From assembly GCA_015654495.1 (NCBI GenBank), contig JAATGW010000199.1, positions 1-5,377 of the forward strand: 5,377 nt of DNA, read 5' to 3'. This document shows positions 4,258-5,377 of this stretch, in pieces. The first letter of the stretch is position 1. The number at the start of each line of letters is the position of its first letter. The notes under the pieces are model-generated. The model did not search any database. It saw nothing but the letters and a program-made list of their open reading frames with translations, and was not told the origin of the DNA. This DNA is from Chitinophagales bacterium (GTDB lineage: Bacteria > Bacteroidota > Bacteroidia > Chitinophagales > Chitinophagaceae). The position numbers were made by a program, and so were the translations under genes.

Positions 4258-5377
4258 TTAAAAAAATCAACATAACATTATTGGCATTACTGCTTTGTTC
4301 TGTGGTTACAAAAGCACAGATAGATCCGACTTTGTTACGACGTGTGCCGAAAGACACAGTGATTAAAACAATGAATATGGATGCTGTGTATAATCGCCCT
4401 TTTGTTGCATTTGGAAAGCTGCCTGTTTCATTGGGCGGTTATATGGAGGCCAACTGGCAAAGGTTGGTTACTGACGGAGTGTCTGAGGGGCACCAGTTCC
4501 AGTTCAGACGACTTACACTTTTTGTTGCATCTACTATAGGAAAAAGGTTGAAATTTTTAACTGAAATTGAATTTGAGGATGGTGCAAAAGAAATATCTAT
4601 TGAGTTTGCTTCTCTTGATATCGAGTTGAATCCATTGCTCAATTTCCGGGGCGGAATCATTCTTAATCCGATCGGTGCCTTTAATCAGAATCACGACGGA
4701 CCTAAATGGGAATTCATTGACAGACCGATCTCGGCGACGCAAATGTTACCTGCCACCTGGAGCAATGCAGGTTTTGGTCTGTTTGGTAAATACTATAAAA
4801 ATGACTGGATGTTTGGTTATGAAGTTTACGTGTCCGGCAGCTTCGATAATTCCATCATTGATAATTCAGAAAATAAAACCTTTCTCCCCGCCGCAAAAAA
4901 AAACCCTGATAGGTTTGAAGAAATTAACAGCGGTATTCCACTCTTTACCGGCAAACTGGCCGTAAGAAACAAAAAGATTGGCGAACTTGGTTTGTCCTAT
5001 ATGGGTGGGGTTTACAACAAATTTCAGATAGACGGTATACAGATTGATGATAAAAGAAGGGTCGATGTTCTGGCTGTCGATTTCAATAGCACAATTGTTA
5101 AATCCTCCACTTATATAACAGGAGAATGGGCATGGATAAAAGTAAATGTACCTGAATCATTCACTCAGCAATATGGCCGCAAACAAAATGGTGGTTTTAT
5201 TGATATTGTTCAACCGGTTTTGAAGAGAAAAATGTTAGGTTGGCAAAACGCATCTTTAAATTTTGCCCTGCGACTCGAGTATGTAGATTGGAATGTTGGT
5301 GCATTCAAAAGTACAGGCGGAAATATCTCGCAGGACATCTGGAGTATAATTCCGGCAATCAGTTTCAGACCAACACC
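4254..5377 (+). CDS. Outer-membrane beta-barrel porin-like protein, 3' truncated
   Basis: The frame stays open from the ATG at 4254 to the right edge: 374 whole codons with no stop. A Sec signal peptide (MIKK, a Leu-rich core, cleavage T-K-A|Q22) is typical of Bacteroidota envelope proteins. The mature part has alternating polar/aromatic strands and short turns: about 58-70 (LGGYMEANWQ), 80-94 (HQFQFRRLTLFVAS), 98-110 (a Glu/Phe-rich strand), 115-140 (FASLDIELN, FRGGIILNP) and 172-195. This resembles phosphate-selective porin O/P-type barrels, especially the early FQFRR strand, the E-F-E-D segment and the G-x-I-x-N-P-x-G-x-F turn. The start overlaps the Rieske stop by 4 bases, so it is the third gene of the operon. 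A run of nine A's lies at 4895-4903. Cargo is unknown; metal chelates or anions are only guesses. Confidence 0.85.
   Translation, partial: MIKKINITLLALLLCSVVTKAQIDPTLLRRVPKDTVIKTMNMDAVYNRPFVAFGKLPVSLGGYMEANWQRLVTDGVSEGHQFQFRRLTLFVASTIGKRLKFLTEIEFEDGAKEISIEFASLDIELNPLLNFRGGIILNPIGAFNQNHDGPKWEFIDRPISATQMLPATWSNAGFGLFGKYYKNDWMFGYEVYVSGSFDNSIIDNSENKTFLPAAKKNPDRFEEINSGIPLFTGKLAVRNKKIGELGLSYMGGVYNKFQIDGIQIDDKRRVDVLAVDFNSTIVKSSTYITGEWAWIKVNVPESFTQQYGRKQNGGFIDIVQPVLKRKMLGWQNASLNFALRLEYVDWNVGAFKSTGGNISQDIWSIIPAISFRPT
4895..4903 (+). repeat. A9 homopolymer within the porin-like gene
   Basis: Nine consecutive A's fall at codons 214-217 (Ala-Lys-Lys-Asn), followed by CCC. The tract includes the shifty heptamer A-AAA-AAC in the correct phase. 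Gaining one A would bring TGA at 4907 into frame almost at once, and losing one would run to a TAA ending at 4965, so slippage at this site would switch off the protein. Confidence 0.8.

Noticed and set aside
4675..4965. Plus-strand ORF of 96 codons inside the porin region
   Set aside because: It is the +1 frame of the porin gene; the porin frame has a signal peptide and barrel-like strands across the whole stretch.
1..5377. CRISPR arrays, tRNA or rRNA genes, insertion sequences, toxin-antitoxin pairs, phage genes
   Set aside because: I saw no direct-repeat arrays, no cloverleaf or rRNA signatures, no transposase-like ORFs and no terminal inverted repeats; apart from the 93-residue and edge-truncated ends, genes are intact.

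Overview
The window looks like a chromosomal segment of a Bacteroidota bacterium, probably of the Chitinophaga/Sphingobacteria type. The signs are moderate to low GC, no Shine-Dalgarno-like sites, A-rich leaders before start codons, TAnnTTTG-type -7 promoter elements, lipoprotein signals of the PGC type, and an outer-membrane protein whose signal peptide ends in KA|Q. The taxon is inferred from style and not proven.

Layout. (1) Bases 1-1552 hold the end of a tripartite heavy-metal efflux operon: the C-terminus of a TolC-like outer-membrane efflux domain (a separate protein, or the tail of a CusA/CzcA-TolC fusion), then a complete CusB/CzcB-type lipoprotein adaptor. (2) Bases 1553-1834 hold a tiny transcription unit: a -7 promoter element, a 25-codon ORF encoding a CxxC-containing hydrophobic peptide, and a strong rho-independent terminator. 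(3) On the minus strand at 1835-2491 lies a full-length DtxR/MntR-family metal-dependent repressor. (4) The 117-base divergent region 2492-2608 carries a promoter for the repressor (apparently leaderless) and, facing the other way, a promoter whose -7 element lies inside the perfect dyad TTAGA-TTTG-TCTAA, a likely repressor operator. (5) Bases 2609-5377 hold a tight operon of a di-haem c-type cytochrome lipoprotein of the DUF1111/DHOR family (probable CTG start), a small exported Rieske [2Fe-2S] protein, and a beta-barrel porin-like outer-membrane protein that runs off the window.

How they may work together. All the recognisable genes concern metal ions or envelope redox chemistry. The first operon exports heavy metal cations. 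The DtxR-family regulator probably senses Mn2+ or Fe2+ and, judging from the operator-like dyad, represses the cytochrome-Rieske-porin operon when metal is plentiful. That operon would place a di-haem centre, a 2Fe-2S centre and a channel at the outer membrane/periplasm. A metal-starvation-induced redox and uptake module is an attractive but untested reading. The least explained elements are the tiny CxxC-peptide/RNA unit beside the repressor and the three-gene operon itself.
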